Shown here piece by piece: positions 21,526-31,355 of a stretch of 64,000 bases of DNA. Where the stretch lies: the NCBI GenBank assembly GCA_022823865.1, contig JAJEHF010000112.1:1-64000 (forward strand), in the 5' to 3' direction. Positions within the stretch are counted from its first letter, which is position 1, and each line of letters opens with the position of its first letter. The notes under the pieces were generated by a model. That model was not told the origin of the DNA. It saw nothing but the letters and a program-made list of their open reading frames with translations, and searched no databases. The position numbers were made by a program, and so were the translations under genes. Source of the stretch: Bryobacterales bacterium. GTDB lineage: Bacteria > Acidobacteriota > Terriglobia > Bryobacterales > UBA6623.

Positions 21526-21995
21526 TCATAGGCGTTCGATGCCTTCCACGGACGACAAGCTCACGATCGACTTTTCGAGTGGGCTGTCAGCTGCGACGAG
21601 TATCGGGGTGTGCGGGCGAGTTGGAATAGGCCGAAGCGCGTAGAACGAGGATTCGAGTATGGTACCGTGACTTGTCGAGAGGTGGAGGGCACTTGCCGCA
21701 ACGACCAGATCGGTTAGCCGGTACGGTGCGCCCGCGGATCTAGCGCGGTAAGCCAAGTCAGCGGCTGCCTCCGATACAGCTTCATCGATGGGGAGATCCG
21801 CGATAAACTTCGGGTTCTGCACAACCGCTCGTTACTTCTGCCGGCGCGCATCACTCCATGGTTCAAGTTCAACCGGCGCGCCAACATGCTCAGTGGGTAG
21901 GCGCGGCCTTGACGCGAGAACGCACAGCCGGGCCCGTACTTCGTCCAAGTCCAAGCACGTCTATCCACGAGTATCGACAAGTAGCACGAGATCAT
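21526..21995 (-). pseudogene. Decayed VapC-like PIN-domain toxin gene
   Basis: Two overlapping minus-strand frames: '[36 protein letters not shown]' (N-terminal PIN-like) and '[51 protein letters not shown]' (C-terminal PIN-like 'DLxVAxAlxHgxtl'). Confidence 0.45.
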
Positions 21996-22163
21996 CCTCT
22001 TCTACGAAGGGTGAGCTGTTCTGCGGAGAAATTCAAGAGAGCACATCTGTCAGTGCCGAGTTTCGGACTTCCGCTATCTCACGTTTTCAAGTCGGTAGCT
22101 GCGACGCCTCAGTGCAGATGCGAGAAATTTTGCAAAGTCATTGGGGTCTGTTACAATTTATTC

Positions 22164-24479
22164 TTGCAACGCACAGCGATTCTCTGGCCAGTCCTCGTGG
22201 TCGAAGCACTTTTCGCTTCCATCGCGGTCGCAGCACCAGTGCTGTGGTACGAACGCCCCGCAGGCGAATGGAACGAAGCTCTGCCTGTCGGGAACGGGCA
22301 TCTGGGTGGCATGGTATTCGGGCGAACTGAAATCGAGCGAATCCAACTCAACACCGACACTCTCTGGGCGGGATCGCCTCAGCAACGAGATATTCCCGGG
22401 GCCTTTCGACATCTCCCCGAAGTCCGCAGAATGCTATTTGCCGGACAATACGCAGAAGCAGAACGCATGGTTGAGGAAACCATGATGAGTGAGAGGGTCT
22501 ATCCCAAGGGCTATCAGCCTTTAGGGGACTTGTGGATTGAGTCCCTTACTTCCGCTCGGGCGAGCAACTACCGGCGCGAACTTGATCTCGAAACCGGTAT
22601 CGCTACGGCCGTCTGGACAGCCGACGATGTAACATTCAGGCGCGAGGTCTATTCGAGCGCCCCGCACGGCGTGTTGGTTGTCCGGGCCGAGGCTGATCGG
22701 CCGGGAGCGATCTCAATGCGAGTGCGTTTGGATCGTCGGGCCGATGCCGCCACGACCTTGAATGGCACCAAACTCGTACTGCGCGGTCGTGCCAGCCATG
22801 AGGGAAAGCAATTGGGAGTCCGCTTCGAAGCTCGGCTCAGAGCTGTCGCGGAGAATGGAAGCATCGAAGCCAAGGACGATTTCCTTGAGATCGACCAAGC
22901 CGACTCTGTCACGCTTGTTCTGGCTGCGGCCACCGACTATCACGGAGGTGAGCCGTCGGATGAGGCAGAACGGCGTCTGCAAGATGCAGCAATCAGCCAC
23001 TCCGCATTGCGTACGGCCCATGTCGAAGACCATGCCACGATCTTCAGACGCGTCCTTCTCGACCTTGGCGGGCACGCAAAGAAATCGGAGCCGGTCGACG
23101 AGCGCTTGCGCTTAGTCCGTGAGGGCCATCAAGACCCTGATTTGGTTGCCACCTATTTCCAATACGGCCGCTATCTCCTCATGGCGGCGTCCAGGCCGGG
23201 CACCATGCCCGCCAACCTTCAGGGAATCTGGAATGACGAGATGGCTCCGCCGTGGAACTCGGACTACCACATCAACATCAACGTTCAGATGAACTACTGG
23301 CCAGCGGATGTAACCAACCTTTCCGAAATGCAGGAGCCGCTGTGGGACCTTCTCGACAACCTGCGCGTGCGAGGCAGAAAGACAGCTAGGCAGCATTACA
23401 ACGCACGTGGCTTCGTGGCGCACCATTCTACCGATGCTTGGTGGTGGACAAGCCCGGTGGGGCGTGCTCAGTACGGTATGTGGCCCACGGGCGCGGCTTG
23501 GGCATCGAGGCACCTTTGGGAGGCATACCTGTTCAACCAGGATCGCGCCTTCCTCCGTCAGCGGGCCTATCCAATTCTGAAGGAAGCGGCGGAATTCTTC
23601 TTGGATTGGCTAGTCGAGCATCCGAGCACGGGCGAATGGGTGAGCGGTCCGTCGACCTCTCCGGAGAACGATTTCCGGACAGACACGGGAGAGCGCGCAC
23701 GGCTCACGATGGGGCCTGCGATGGATCAGCAGATCATTTGGGACCTGTTCACCAATATTCTCGATGCTAGCTCGGAGCTAGGTATCGCGGATGGCTTCAC
23801 CGACGAGATCCTCGCGAAGCGATCAAGGCTGGCCGGGCCTAGGATCGGAAGCGACGGGCGTCTGATGGAATGGCCGGAGGAGCTTCCGGAAGCAAGGCCC
23901 GGCCATCGGCACATTTCACACGCCTTCGGTCTACATCCGGGAAGCCAGTTCACTCTGCGCGGAACGCCTGGCCTCGCCCGTGCGGTCCGGCGGTCCATAG
24001 AGCACCGCTTGGCGCACGGCGGCGGTCGGACCGGATGGAGCCGGGCGTGGCTGATCAACCTCTGGGCTCGGTTGGAGGATGCGGAGAAGGCGCACGAGAA
24101 CTTCCAGGCATTGCTGGCCAAATCAACATTGGAGAATCTGCTCGACACTCATCCTCCATTCCAGATTGATGGCAATCTCGGCGGAACAGCTGCGGTGGCG
24201 GAAATGCTTCTGCAGTCCCACGCGGGCGAGATCCACCTGCTGCCGGCACTTCCGGCTGCATGGCCGCAAGGCTCGGTCCATGGCTTGAAGGCTCGAGGAG
24301 GATTCGAAGTCTCCATCTCGTGGGACAACGGGAAGCTGCAACGGGCGTCGATACTCTCTCTCGCAGGCAATGCATGCAAGGTGCGCGTTGCTGGAGCCGA
24401 CAGCGTTCGGACAATCAAGACGGTACCGGGAAAGACGTACTCGCTGGAAGGTGTCGCATCGAATGAACCGAAATTGTGA
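22164..24479 (+). CDS. GH95-family alpha-L-fucosidase, secreted
   Basis: '[46 protein letters not shown]', '[39 protein letters not shown]', '[17 protein letters not shown]', '[50 protein letters not shown]'. Start uncertain; TTG 22164 gives signal peptide [24 protein letters not shown]. Confidence 0.92.
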   Translation: MQRTAILWPVLVVEALFASIAVAAPVLWYERPAGEWNEALPVGNGHLGGMVFGRTEIERIQLNTDTLWAGSPQQRDIPGAFRHLPEVRRMLFAGQYAEAERMVEETMMSERVYPKGYQPLGDLWIESLTSARASNYRRELDLETGIATAVWTADDVTFRREVYSSAPHGVLVVRAEADRPGAISMRVRLDRRADAATTLNGTKLVLRGRASHEGKQLGVRFEARLRAVAENGSIEAKDDFLEIDQADSVTLVLAAATDYHGGEPSDEAERRLQDAAISHSALRTAHVEDHATIFRRVLLDLGGHAKKSEPVDERLRLVREGHQDPDLVATYFQYGRYLLMAASRPGTMPANLQGIWNDEMAPPWNSDYHININVQMNYWPADVTNLSEMQEPLWDLLDNLRVRGRKTARQHYNARGFVAHHSTDAWWWTSPVGRAQYGMWPTGAAWASRHLWEAYLFNQDRAFLRQRAYPILKEAAEFFLDWLVEHPSTGEWVSGPSTSPENDFRTDTGERARLTMGPAMDQQIIWDLFTNILDASSELGIADGFTDEILAKRSRLAGPRIGSDGRLMEWPEELPEARPGHRHISHAFGLHPGSQFTLRGTPGLARAVRRSIEHRLAHGGGRTGWSRAWLINLWARLEDAEKAHENFQALLAKSTLENLLDTHPPFQIDGNLGGTAAVAEMLLQSHAGEIHLLPALPAAWPQGSVHGLKARGGFEVSISWDNGKLQRASILSLAGNACKVRVAGADSVRTIKTVPGKTYSLEGVASNEPKL

Positions 24480-24568
24480 TCGGCGGAGTTCGACTGGCTC
24501 GCCGGCGGAACAGAGCGACGGGTCGAAGCGAACGGCAGCAGAGATTGCACCGTAAAGGAGAACAGCCT

Positions 24569-26167
24569 TTGGCCCGCACGGATTTCGATGTCATCGTTGT
24601 GGGAAGCGGGCCCGGCGGCGGCATTGCCGCCTATGCCTTGGCGCGAGCGGGCTTGCAGGTGGGCTTAGTGGAGGCCGGCCCGCGACTCAGTCTCGCCGGC
24701 TACAACCCACACAGATGGCCATACCAATCCCGCGACGGGCGACCTGACCGATACTGGCGGGAGAGCTTCCTTCGCGGACATTACACCCCGGTTGGTAACC
24801 GGCCGGGCCACGGCCAGATTCGGGCGCTGGGCGGCAGGTCGCTCTGCTGGGCAGGGCATTCACTTCGGTTTGGCCCGAAGGATTTCGAGCAATGGCCGAT
24901 TTCTTACGAGCAGGTTGCCCCCTATTACAGCCGGGCCGAGCGGCTGATGGGTGTCTACGGGAACCGCGACGGCCTCTGGAATCTGCCCGACGGTGAGTTT
25001 CTGAAGCCTGTTCCTATGCGTTGCGGCGAAGTGCAACTCCGGAAGGGAGTCGCAAGGCTGCGGAGTCGGGGCGCGAACATGGCCTTTGTTGCCCAGCGCA
25101 AGGCCATGCTGACCCAACTTCCGGACAAGCCCGAGTGGAAGTACCGTCAGAAGTGCCACTATTGCGGACACTGCACGGGTTGTGCTGTCGAGGCCAAGTA
25201 CACATCTGTCAACACACCGATTCCGCTGGCCGAGGAAACCGGCAACTTGACGATTCTGACCGAGTCAATGGTGACGCGCGTCCGCGAATCGCGGGACGGT
25301 GGTAGCGTCGCGGGCGTCGAGTGCCGATTTGAGGACGGCACGTCGCTGGATCTCAGCGGCAAGGCGGTCGTTCTCTCGTGCAGCGCCATCGAGACCGCTC
25401 GCGTGCTCCTCGCATCTTCCATCGCGAATTCCAGCGGCCAGGTGGGAAGAAACCTTGCGAGCCACTTCGGAGTCACTGTGCGCGGGTTCTTTCCCCAGAT
25501 CCTCGATCGAGACGCCTCCAACGACGACGGCACGAATTACTATCACTCGCTACTGACCGGGTTGTACTGGGACGAGCCGAGCCCAAATTTCGAAGGGACC
25601 TACCAGGTGCAGTGCGGCTCGGGAGTGACGGCTCACCGCCGAGTCATCCGTACGGCCCCTGGCTATGGCAAGGAACTCAAGACGAGGCTGCGGGAATGGA
25701 ACATCGGTCACGCAGGGATGAACATGCAGGGGACAACGCTGATCTCCTCACGGAAGTTCGTAGATCTCGATCCGGAACGAAACGATCAATTCGACATGCC
25801 TGTTGCGCGAGTGCATTTGCATTACGAGGACTCCGACGTAGCAATGGCACAGGACATGGTTGCCAAGTGCGAAGAGATCATTCGCGCAGGCGGAGGTGAA
25901 GTTCTGCACTCCCCGGGCACCGTCCGAGTGCGCGACCTTCATATGGACCGCAACCACTGGGTGGGAACGGCAAGGATGGGGGATGATCCAAGCGCTTCGG
26001 TCGTGGATTCAAGCGGCCGATCCCACGATCTGCCGAACCTATTCATCGCAGACGCCTCAGTCTATCCGGCCTATCCCGAGAAAAACCCGACGCTCACCAA
26101 CGTTGCCCTGTCATGGCGCACCGCCGATGGAATCATCGAGCGGTTTCGTCGTGGCGAAATCGGATGA
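24569..26167 (+). CDS. GMC-family FAD-dependent oxidoreductase
   Basis: 'DFDVIVVGSGPGGGIAAYALARAGLQVGLVEAG', 'QIRALGGRSLCWAGHSLRF', C-terminal 'NLFIADASVYPAYPEKNPTLTNVALSWRTADGI'. TTG 24569 preceded by aaaggag; preferred over the ORF-track GTG 24476. Confidence 0.9.
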   Translation: MARTDFDVIVVGSGPGGGIAAYALARAGLQVGLVEAGPRLSLAGYNPHRWPYQSRDGRPDRYWRESFLRGHYTPVGNRPGHGQIRALGGRSLCWAGHSLRFGPKDFEQWPISYEQVAPYYSRAERLMGVYGNRDGLWNLPDGEFLKPVPMRCGEVQLRKGVARLRSRGANMAFVAQRKAMLTQLPDKPEWKYRQKCHYCGHCTGCAVEAKYTSVNTPIPLAEETGNLTILTESMVTRVRESRDGGSVAGVECRFEDGTSLDLSGKAVVLSCSAIETARVLLASSIANSSGQVGRNLASHFGVTVRGFFPQILDRDASNDDGTNYYHSLLTGLYWDEPSPNFEGTYQVQCGSGVTAHRRVIRTAPGYGKELKTRLREWNIGHAGMNMQGTTLISSRKFVDLDPERNDQFDMPVARVHLHYEDSDVAMAQDMVAKCEEIIRAGGGEVLHSPGTVRVRDLHMDRNHWVGTARMGDDPSASVVDSSGRSHDLPNLFIADASVYPAYPEKNPTLTNVALSWRTADGIIERFRRGEIG

Positions 26168-26717
26168 CGGATAGATGGCATCAGGGTTGAGACTGACTCC
26201 ACAGCGGTCCAAGCTGTCATCTTGGGCACCACTCGTTGCGCAGCATTCCGGCACTGACCGGATTGCGGGTGCTGCTCCTATGGAGCGCGCGTCGGATACC
26301 TCGCGCCGACTGGCGGATAGTCACCAGAGGTTGACTTGCCTATCTATACCCGGTTCCTTGAAGTGGAGCCAGAGGCATGCTATCGCGGGTTCGTACCGAC
26401 ATCTCTTGATGTGGCAGTCGGCGCTCGGAAACGAGTCAGAGGCCGCGGCCACGTCGAGGCTCCCGCTGATTTCGAAAGCGACAGGAGAGATACGCGGCGC
26501 GCCGGGAGTCGCGACCGGCAAGAGCTTTGGCTGGTCGGACAGCATCGCATGCGTCCGCATCCTTCTGGCTGCGAGATCGAAGGCACAAGGAGGAAGTCAG
26601 TTCGTGCTGCACAGAGCTGATTGGGGAGTACGCTAGCGTGGTCTTCCGCAGCAGCACGACAGGCTTGCAAGTGATGGGCGGATCTTAGTGACAATTGAAA
26701 TGAGGAGGTAACGGGAA

Positions 26718-28148
26718 ATGTTGGATTTGAATCGTCGAGAAGTGTTGAAGTCGCTGGCAGCCGCGGGAATCGCCCCGGCTTCCAGTCTTGGCATCCCCGT
26801 CCAGGATTGTCCGAACGTCATTCTATGCATGGCCGATGACCAGGGGTGGGGCGACACAGGCTACAACGGGCATCCCTTCCTCAAGACACCTCATCTCGAT
26901 GCAATGAGCGAGTCAGGGCTTCGCTTCGACCGATTCTATTCCGGGGCACCGGTCTGCGCTCCAACTCGTGGAAGTGTCCTTACCGGGCGGCACCCGTTTC
27001 GATACGGAATCTGGAGTGCAAATGCGGGCCGCATGCTGAAAGAGGAGTTGACGCTCGCCGAGATGTTGAAGGGTCAGGGCTACGTGACCGGCCACTTCGG
27101 GAAATGGCACTTAGGCACGTTGACAAACGACCAGTTTGACGGTCGACGGGGAGGTCGAAAGCTCGAGAATTTTGCCCCTCCTTGGGAACATGGATTCGAC
27201 GAGTCGTTCTCCTCGGAAGTGCAAATGCCAACTTTTGACCCGATGAAGAACCAAGTCTTCCCGTCAAACTACTGGACCGGGCCCGGCCAGTACGCGACCG
27301 ACAATTTGGAGGGGGACGACTCGCGCGTCATTATGGACAGGGCTATCCCGTTCATTCGGAAAGCGGTGGAGAGCAGCACGCCGTTCTTTGCCGTAATCTG
27401 GTTCCACTCGCCCCACAGCCCCGTGCTCGCTAGCCCGGCCCACCGTGCCCTGTACGAGGGCGTCACGGAGAACGAGCGGCACTACTTCGGATGCATCTCG
27501 GCGTTGGACGAGCAAGTTGGCCGACTTCGGGCGACTCTTCGGGAGATCGGTGTGGCCGACAACACCATGCTCTGGTACTGCAGCGACAACGGCCCGGAGG
27601 GCAAGACGGCCCGTTCGGGACGGAACTGTGGTTCAACAGGGGGCTTGCGCGGCCGCAAGCGAAGCCTCTTCGAGGGCGGAATTCGAGTGCCGGGGATCTT
27701 GGAGTGGCCGAGCCGAATCAAGCCCGGCCGGTCAACCTCGGTGCCTTGCTCTACGAGCGACTATGTCCCGACCGTGGCCGAAGCGGCAGGTCTACAGATC
27801 ACGGCCGACTCCCGGCCGATGGACGGTTTGAGTCTGATCCCTATGATCGAAGATCGAATGACCGTCCGCGGGAAGGCGATAGCGTTCCAGTGCCCGGAGG
27901 GCGGGAAGAACGGGGCCGCGAGCCGCCTCGGGTCGCCTACCCACGCTCTGATCGGGGACAGGCATAAGCTCCTGTCGTATCTTGATGATGACCGCGACGA
28001 AGAGGACATGCTCTTTGACATCGCTCTCGATCCGGGGGAGCACTACAACATCGTCAGCGACCACCGCAATTTGGCCCGCAAGATGAAGCGGGAACTCAGA
28101 CGATGGGATGCGTCATGCTCCAGTAGCCACCAAGGGGCAGACTATTGA
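26718..28148 (+). CDS. S1-family sulfatase, Tat/Sec-exported
   Basis: 'NVILCMADDQGWGDTGYNGHPFLKTPHLDAM', formylglycine motif 'CAPTRGSVLTGRHPFR', 'GHFGKWHLG'; N-terminal 'NRREVLKSLAAAGIA'; strong SD gaggaggt upstream of ATG 26718. Confidence 0.95.
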   Translation: MLDLNRREVLKSLAAAGIAPASSLGIPVQDCPNVILCMADDQGWGDTGYNGHPFLKTPHLDAMSESGLRFDRFYSGAPVCAPTRGSVLTGRHPFRYGIWSANAGRMLKEELTLAEMLKGQGYVTGHFGKWHLGTLTNDQFDGRRGGRKLENFAPPWEHGFDESFSSEVQMPTFDPMKNQVFPSNYWTGPGQYATDNLEGDDSRVIMDRAIPFIRKAVESSTPFFAVIWFHSPHSPVLASPAHRALYEGVTENERHYFGCISALDEQVGRLRATLREIGVADNTMLWYCSDNGPEGKTARSGRNCGSTGGLRGRKRSLFEGGIRVPGILEWPSRIKPGRSTSVPCSTSDYVPTVAEAAGLQITADSRPMDGLSLIPMIEDRMTVRGKAIAFQCPEGGKNGAASRLGSPTHALIGDRHKLLSYLDDDRDEEDMLFDIALDPGEHYNIVSDHRNLARKMKRELRRWDASCSSSHQGADY

Positions 28149-28294
28149 TCGATTGGCAAGAAACAAGTTAGCGCTTAGCCGATAGTGCCTCCGGGCAAGA
28201 TCGACAGTCGAGTTGCCGATGACAATCTGTCTGCTCAGCTTCGACCGAGCGCCCTGATCCCCCGTCATGCCCGACGAACGCCCTTCCCACTTGA

Positions 28295-28585
28295 TCACAG
28301 TTCCTGCGACTCGCGCCAAAGCTGGCAGGCCGAGGAGAAACGATGGCGGGCGAGCGCTACCAGCGCGGCGGTCCGGAGCGATTCCTTGGAGCGATGCAGG
28401 TAGAGCGCTCGGTCGCTGAAGCCTAGTGCGGTAACGATGTCTTGGCGCGCCAAGGCCAGCTTGGCCTCGTGACGGCAGTGGGCGGCCTCGCTCTCTACGG
28501 CGAGGATGTCCTCGAGCCGCGTCCCGCATCGGTAGCATTTCGTCCCGGACTTGTACGGTGCCCCGCAAGTTGGACAGTTCGTCAC
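28295..28585 (-). CDS. Small zinc-ribbon protein with helical tail, last gene of Hsp70 cassette
   Basis: 'MTNCPTCGAPYKSGTKCYRCGTRLEDI' (CxxC...CxxC); 3 nt after the Hsp70 stop codon. Confidence 0.8.
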   Translation of the reverse strand: MTNCPTCGAPYKSGTKCYRCGTRLEDILAVESEAAHCRHEAKLALARQDIVTALGFSDRALYLHRSKESLRTAALVALARHRFSSACQLWRESQEL

Positions 28586-28588
28586 GGT

Positions 28589-30295
28589 CTACTCAATGAA
28601 GAACAGGATCTCGGAAAGCTCTCCTGCCACTTGATCTGCCTTCTCGTCATCTCCTCGCTGAACGGCGCCCTCCAACGCCTTCGCCAGGCGCTTGATCTCG
28701 GCGAGATCCTCGGCTGGAGCCTTCTCTAGCACAGCCTTTACCCTCTCCAGCAGCTGGCCTGCTGCGTCCGCAGCCGCCTGATCCGGGTCGTCTCCCAGAT
28801 CGAGCTCCAGCGCGTTGTCGTCGGGCCTAGCGGCGAGCGCGTCCTCGATTCTTCCGCTGATCTGCTTTCCGGTGCCCCTCTCTCGGGCGGAGATGTCAAG
28901 GATCCCGTCGACATTCAGCGAATAGCTGACCACGATCCCATCCTCGTATGCGTTCTCGTTCTCGTTCAGCCCGTCAAACGTGAACCCTCCAATCCGTGTG
29001 TTGTTGCGGGTGTCGGGATCTTCGCCTTGGAAGACTTCGACTTGGACGCTTGCTTGGTCCGGCGTGATCGAGAAGAACACATCACTCTTCGTGACTGGCA
29101 GCTTGGAATTGCGCGGGATTATCGGCGCGTAGTGGTGAAACGAGAGCAAACCGTCCAAGTCCCCTCGGGTTCTGATACCGAAGGTATAGGGAGTGATGTC
29201 GACAAGGACGCTGCCAACTTCCTCGCCAGCTTCCATTCCGGCCTGAATCGCTGCTCCGAGGGCGACGCAGCGATCTGGGTCCACCTCCCCGTGGGGAGCG
29301 ATTCCGAGGCGTTCTTGTAGCAGGCGCGACACGAGCGGAATGCGCGTGGATCCGCCCACAAGCAAGACGCGACCCAAATCTCCGGCCCGCACTTGTGCGT
29401 CATTCAGAGACCTTGTGACCTCGTCCAGACTGCCCTGCAGCAGTTCTTGGATATCGTCTTCGAAGGCAGAACGACTCAGTTCGTAGGACAGGTTCAGCGG
29501 TGCCCGGCCCGATCCCTTCAGATTGTCCTCCTCGATCACGGCGAACGGTGCCGTGGACAGCTTCTTCTTGGCGGCCTCGGCGGCGTGCCGCAGCCTGGCC
29601 TGCACGGTCCGGTCGCTCCGGTGCGAATCGTCCTTCGTCTCCTCATCGAGGTGCAGGTTGAGGCGCTCAACTATCAGGGCGTCAAAGTCGTCCCCGCCGA
29701 GGTGGTTGTTGCCGGCGGTTGCCAAGACCTCGACCACACCCTGCTCGATGGACACAACCGAAACATCGAACGTGCCCCCGCCCAAGTCGTAGACAAGGAT
29801 TTTCGATGCTTCGCTCGAATCGGATTCGTAGGCCAGCGAGGCGGCCGTGGGCTCGTTGAGTATCCGCTCCACCTTCAGACCTGCGAGTTCGCCTGCCTTG
29901 CGAGTCGCCTTCCGCTGGGCGTCATTGAAGTATGCAGGCACGGTGATGATTGCTCGTGAGATGTCACGCCGCAAGGTAGTCCGTGCGCGGGAGACCAACT
30001 CCCCGAGAATGTAAGAGGAGATCCTTTCAGGCGTGTAGTCGGTCTCCCCGAGCCTTACGACCTCATCTGAACCCATCTTGCGCTTGATGGAAAGGACTGT
30101 GCGGTCGGGGAATAGCACTGCTTGGTTCCGAGCCGGGCTGCCGACGACAACCCGGCCCTCACTATCCAAGCCCACGCAGGACGGAACGAGGCCGTCATCT
30201 CCCCCGTCAAGAACTTCGGGCAGGCCGCGCCGTATCACCGCAATGGACGAATTGGTCGTTCCTAGGTCGATTCCCACGACGAGTTCGCTAGTCAT
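28589..30295 (-). CDS. Short DnaK-like Hsp70 chaperone (~568 aa)
   Basis: 'VVGIDLGTTNSSIAVI', 'AIITVPAYFNDAQRKATRKAGELAGL', 'ILNEPTAASLAYE', 'ILVYDLGGGTFDVSVV', 'VLLVGGSTRIPLV'. ATG 30295 with GAGGTGA overlaps the grpE-like stop; no EEVD-type terminus and a short C-terminal lid. Confidence 0.95.
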   Translation of the reverse strand: MTSELVVGIDLGTTNSSIAVIRRGLPEVLDGGDDGLVPSCVGLDSEGRVVVGSPARNQAVLFPDRTVLSIKRKMGSDEVVRLGETDYTPERISSYILGELVSRARTTLRRDISRAIITVPAYFNDAQRKATRKAGELAGLKVERILNEPTAASLAYESDSSEASKILVYDLGGGTFDVSVVSIEQGVVEVLATAGNNHLGGDDFDALIVERLNLHLDEETKDDSHRSDRTVQARLRHAAEAAKKKLSTAPFAVIEEDNLKGSGRAPLNLSYELSRSAFEDDIQELLQGSLDEVTRSLNDAQVRAGDLGRVLLVGGSTRIPLVSRLLQERLGIAPHGEVDPDRCVALGAAIQAGMEAGEEVGSVLVDITPYTFGIRTRGDLDGLLSFHHYAPIIPRNSKLPVTKSDVFFSITPDQASVQVEVFQGEDPDTRNNTRIGGFTFDGLNENENAYEDGIVVSYSLNVDGILDISARERGTGKQISGRIEDALAARPDDNALELDLGDDPDQAAADAAGQLLERVKAVLEKAPAEDLAEIKRLAKALEGAVQRGDDEKADQVAGELSEILFFIE

Positions 30296-30977
30296 CGGTG
30301 TCACCTCGCTGGTTGCACATGTTTACAATAACCTCCGCAGTGCGCAGGACCTTCGTCCGCAGGAGGAACCCCCCGCGAACCTCCTCCACCACGGTGCCGT
30401 CACGCACCTCTGGATCCTTGCAGGTGCCCACGGCACTCATCGTTGACGCGTCAAACGGCATCCCGACAGTGTCGAGCCGCGACACCCCGTGATCCTCCAG
30501 CGTACGGTCAAACTTTCGCAGGACGAGACCCAAGGTCGATGCGAAGCTGGCAGGATTGGCGCCCGCCGATGCCCGCAGGCCCTCAGGCGAAATCAGCCCT
30601 TGCGCCAGCACTTGCGTCCGTTCGAGAGAGTCGCGAATTTCCAAGAAGCTAGTGATCACGGAGAGCGCCTCCAACCCTTCGCCCTGGCTAGCGTCTGCCC
30701 CATTAGCTGAGGCTGTCTGATCGCGCAGTCGGGCTCCCAGTTCGGCGACTGCGGCCATCGCCGAGTCTAGCCCAACAACGGATTTTTTCTGCGTCCGGTT
30801 TTGTAGGGCTACTTCTTGGCGCAGGGCCGCAACTTCCGAGTACAGGTCCACCAAGCCGCGGCGCTTCTCGGGGCTCGGCGCGGGATCGGCAGGAGTCGAC
30901 GCCAAGTCCTTCAGCCACGCGGCGAAGTCAGCCAGTATCGCGATCTTCCAGTCACTCTCGGAATGTTGCATGCTCAC
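30288..30977 (-). CDS. Divergent GrpE-like nucleotide exchange factor
   Basis: C-terminal GrpE signature 'MPFDASTMSAVGTCKDPEVRDGTVVEEVRGGFLLRTKVLRTAEVIVN'; central helical region; GTG start overlaps upstream TGA (GTGA). Confidence 0.85.
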   Translation of the reverse strand: MSMQHSESDWKIAILADFAAWLKDLASTPADPAPSPEKRRGLVDLYSEVAALRQEVALQNRTQKKSVVGLDSAMAAVAELGARLRDQTASANGADASQGEGLEALSVITSFLEIRDSLERTQVLAQGLISPEGLRASAGANPASFASTLGLVLRKFDRTLEDHGVSRLDTVGMPFDASTMSAVGTCKDPEVRDGTVVEEVRGGFLLRTKVLRTAEVIVNMCNQRGDTDD

Positions 30978-31270
30978 TTATCTTCCGCAGCACAGATCTC
31001 ACGTAGCCCCGGAGGCGTCCAAGCCCAATTCGCGGCCCGCTCCAACTCCGCCAAGGCATCTTCGAAGGAATCGCACTGCACCGGACCGGACAGCTCCGAT
31101 TGGACCCTCGCTGCTCTGTCCTTCAGCATGCCGTAAGCCTTGGCGACCAGCTTGAATCCGTCAGGGTCCCTGCTCGGAGGGTGGGCGCGCACGAGTTCGA
31201 GATAGCGCTGGCGGATTTCGGCGTCGTCCGCGTCGCACCGCAGGCCGAGGATGACATGTGGGCAGATCAT
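30974..31270 (-). CDS. Minimal J-domain protein with HPP in place of HPD
   Basis: 'MICPHVILGLRCDADDAEIRQRYLELVRAHPPSRDPDGFKLVAKAYGMLKD' matches J-domain helices I-III; the loop codons read CAC CCT CCG. Confidence 0.8.
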   Translation of the reverse strand: MICPHVILGLRCDADDAEIRQRYLELVRAHPPSRDPDGFKLVAKAYGMLKDRAARVQSELSGPVQCDSFEDALAELERAANWAWTPPGLREICAAEDK

Positions 31271-31355
31271 GTCCAGACCTCCCGCAAGTGAACGGTGCGG
31301 CCCCGACTACGGCGATTCGCATGGCATGCCCTCGTCATGTCTGGCGTTGCGGCTC

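Noticed and set aside
26175-26636. 153-aa plus-strand ORF between GMC oxidoreductase and sulfatase
   Set aside because: No recognisable motif, no convincing RBS, competing ORFs in other frames.
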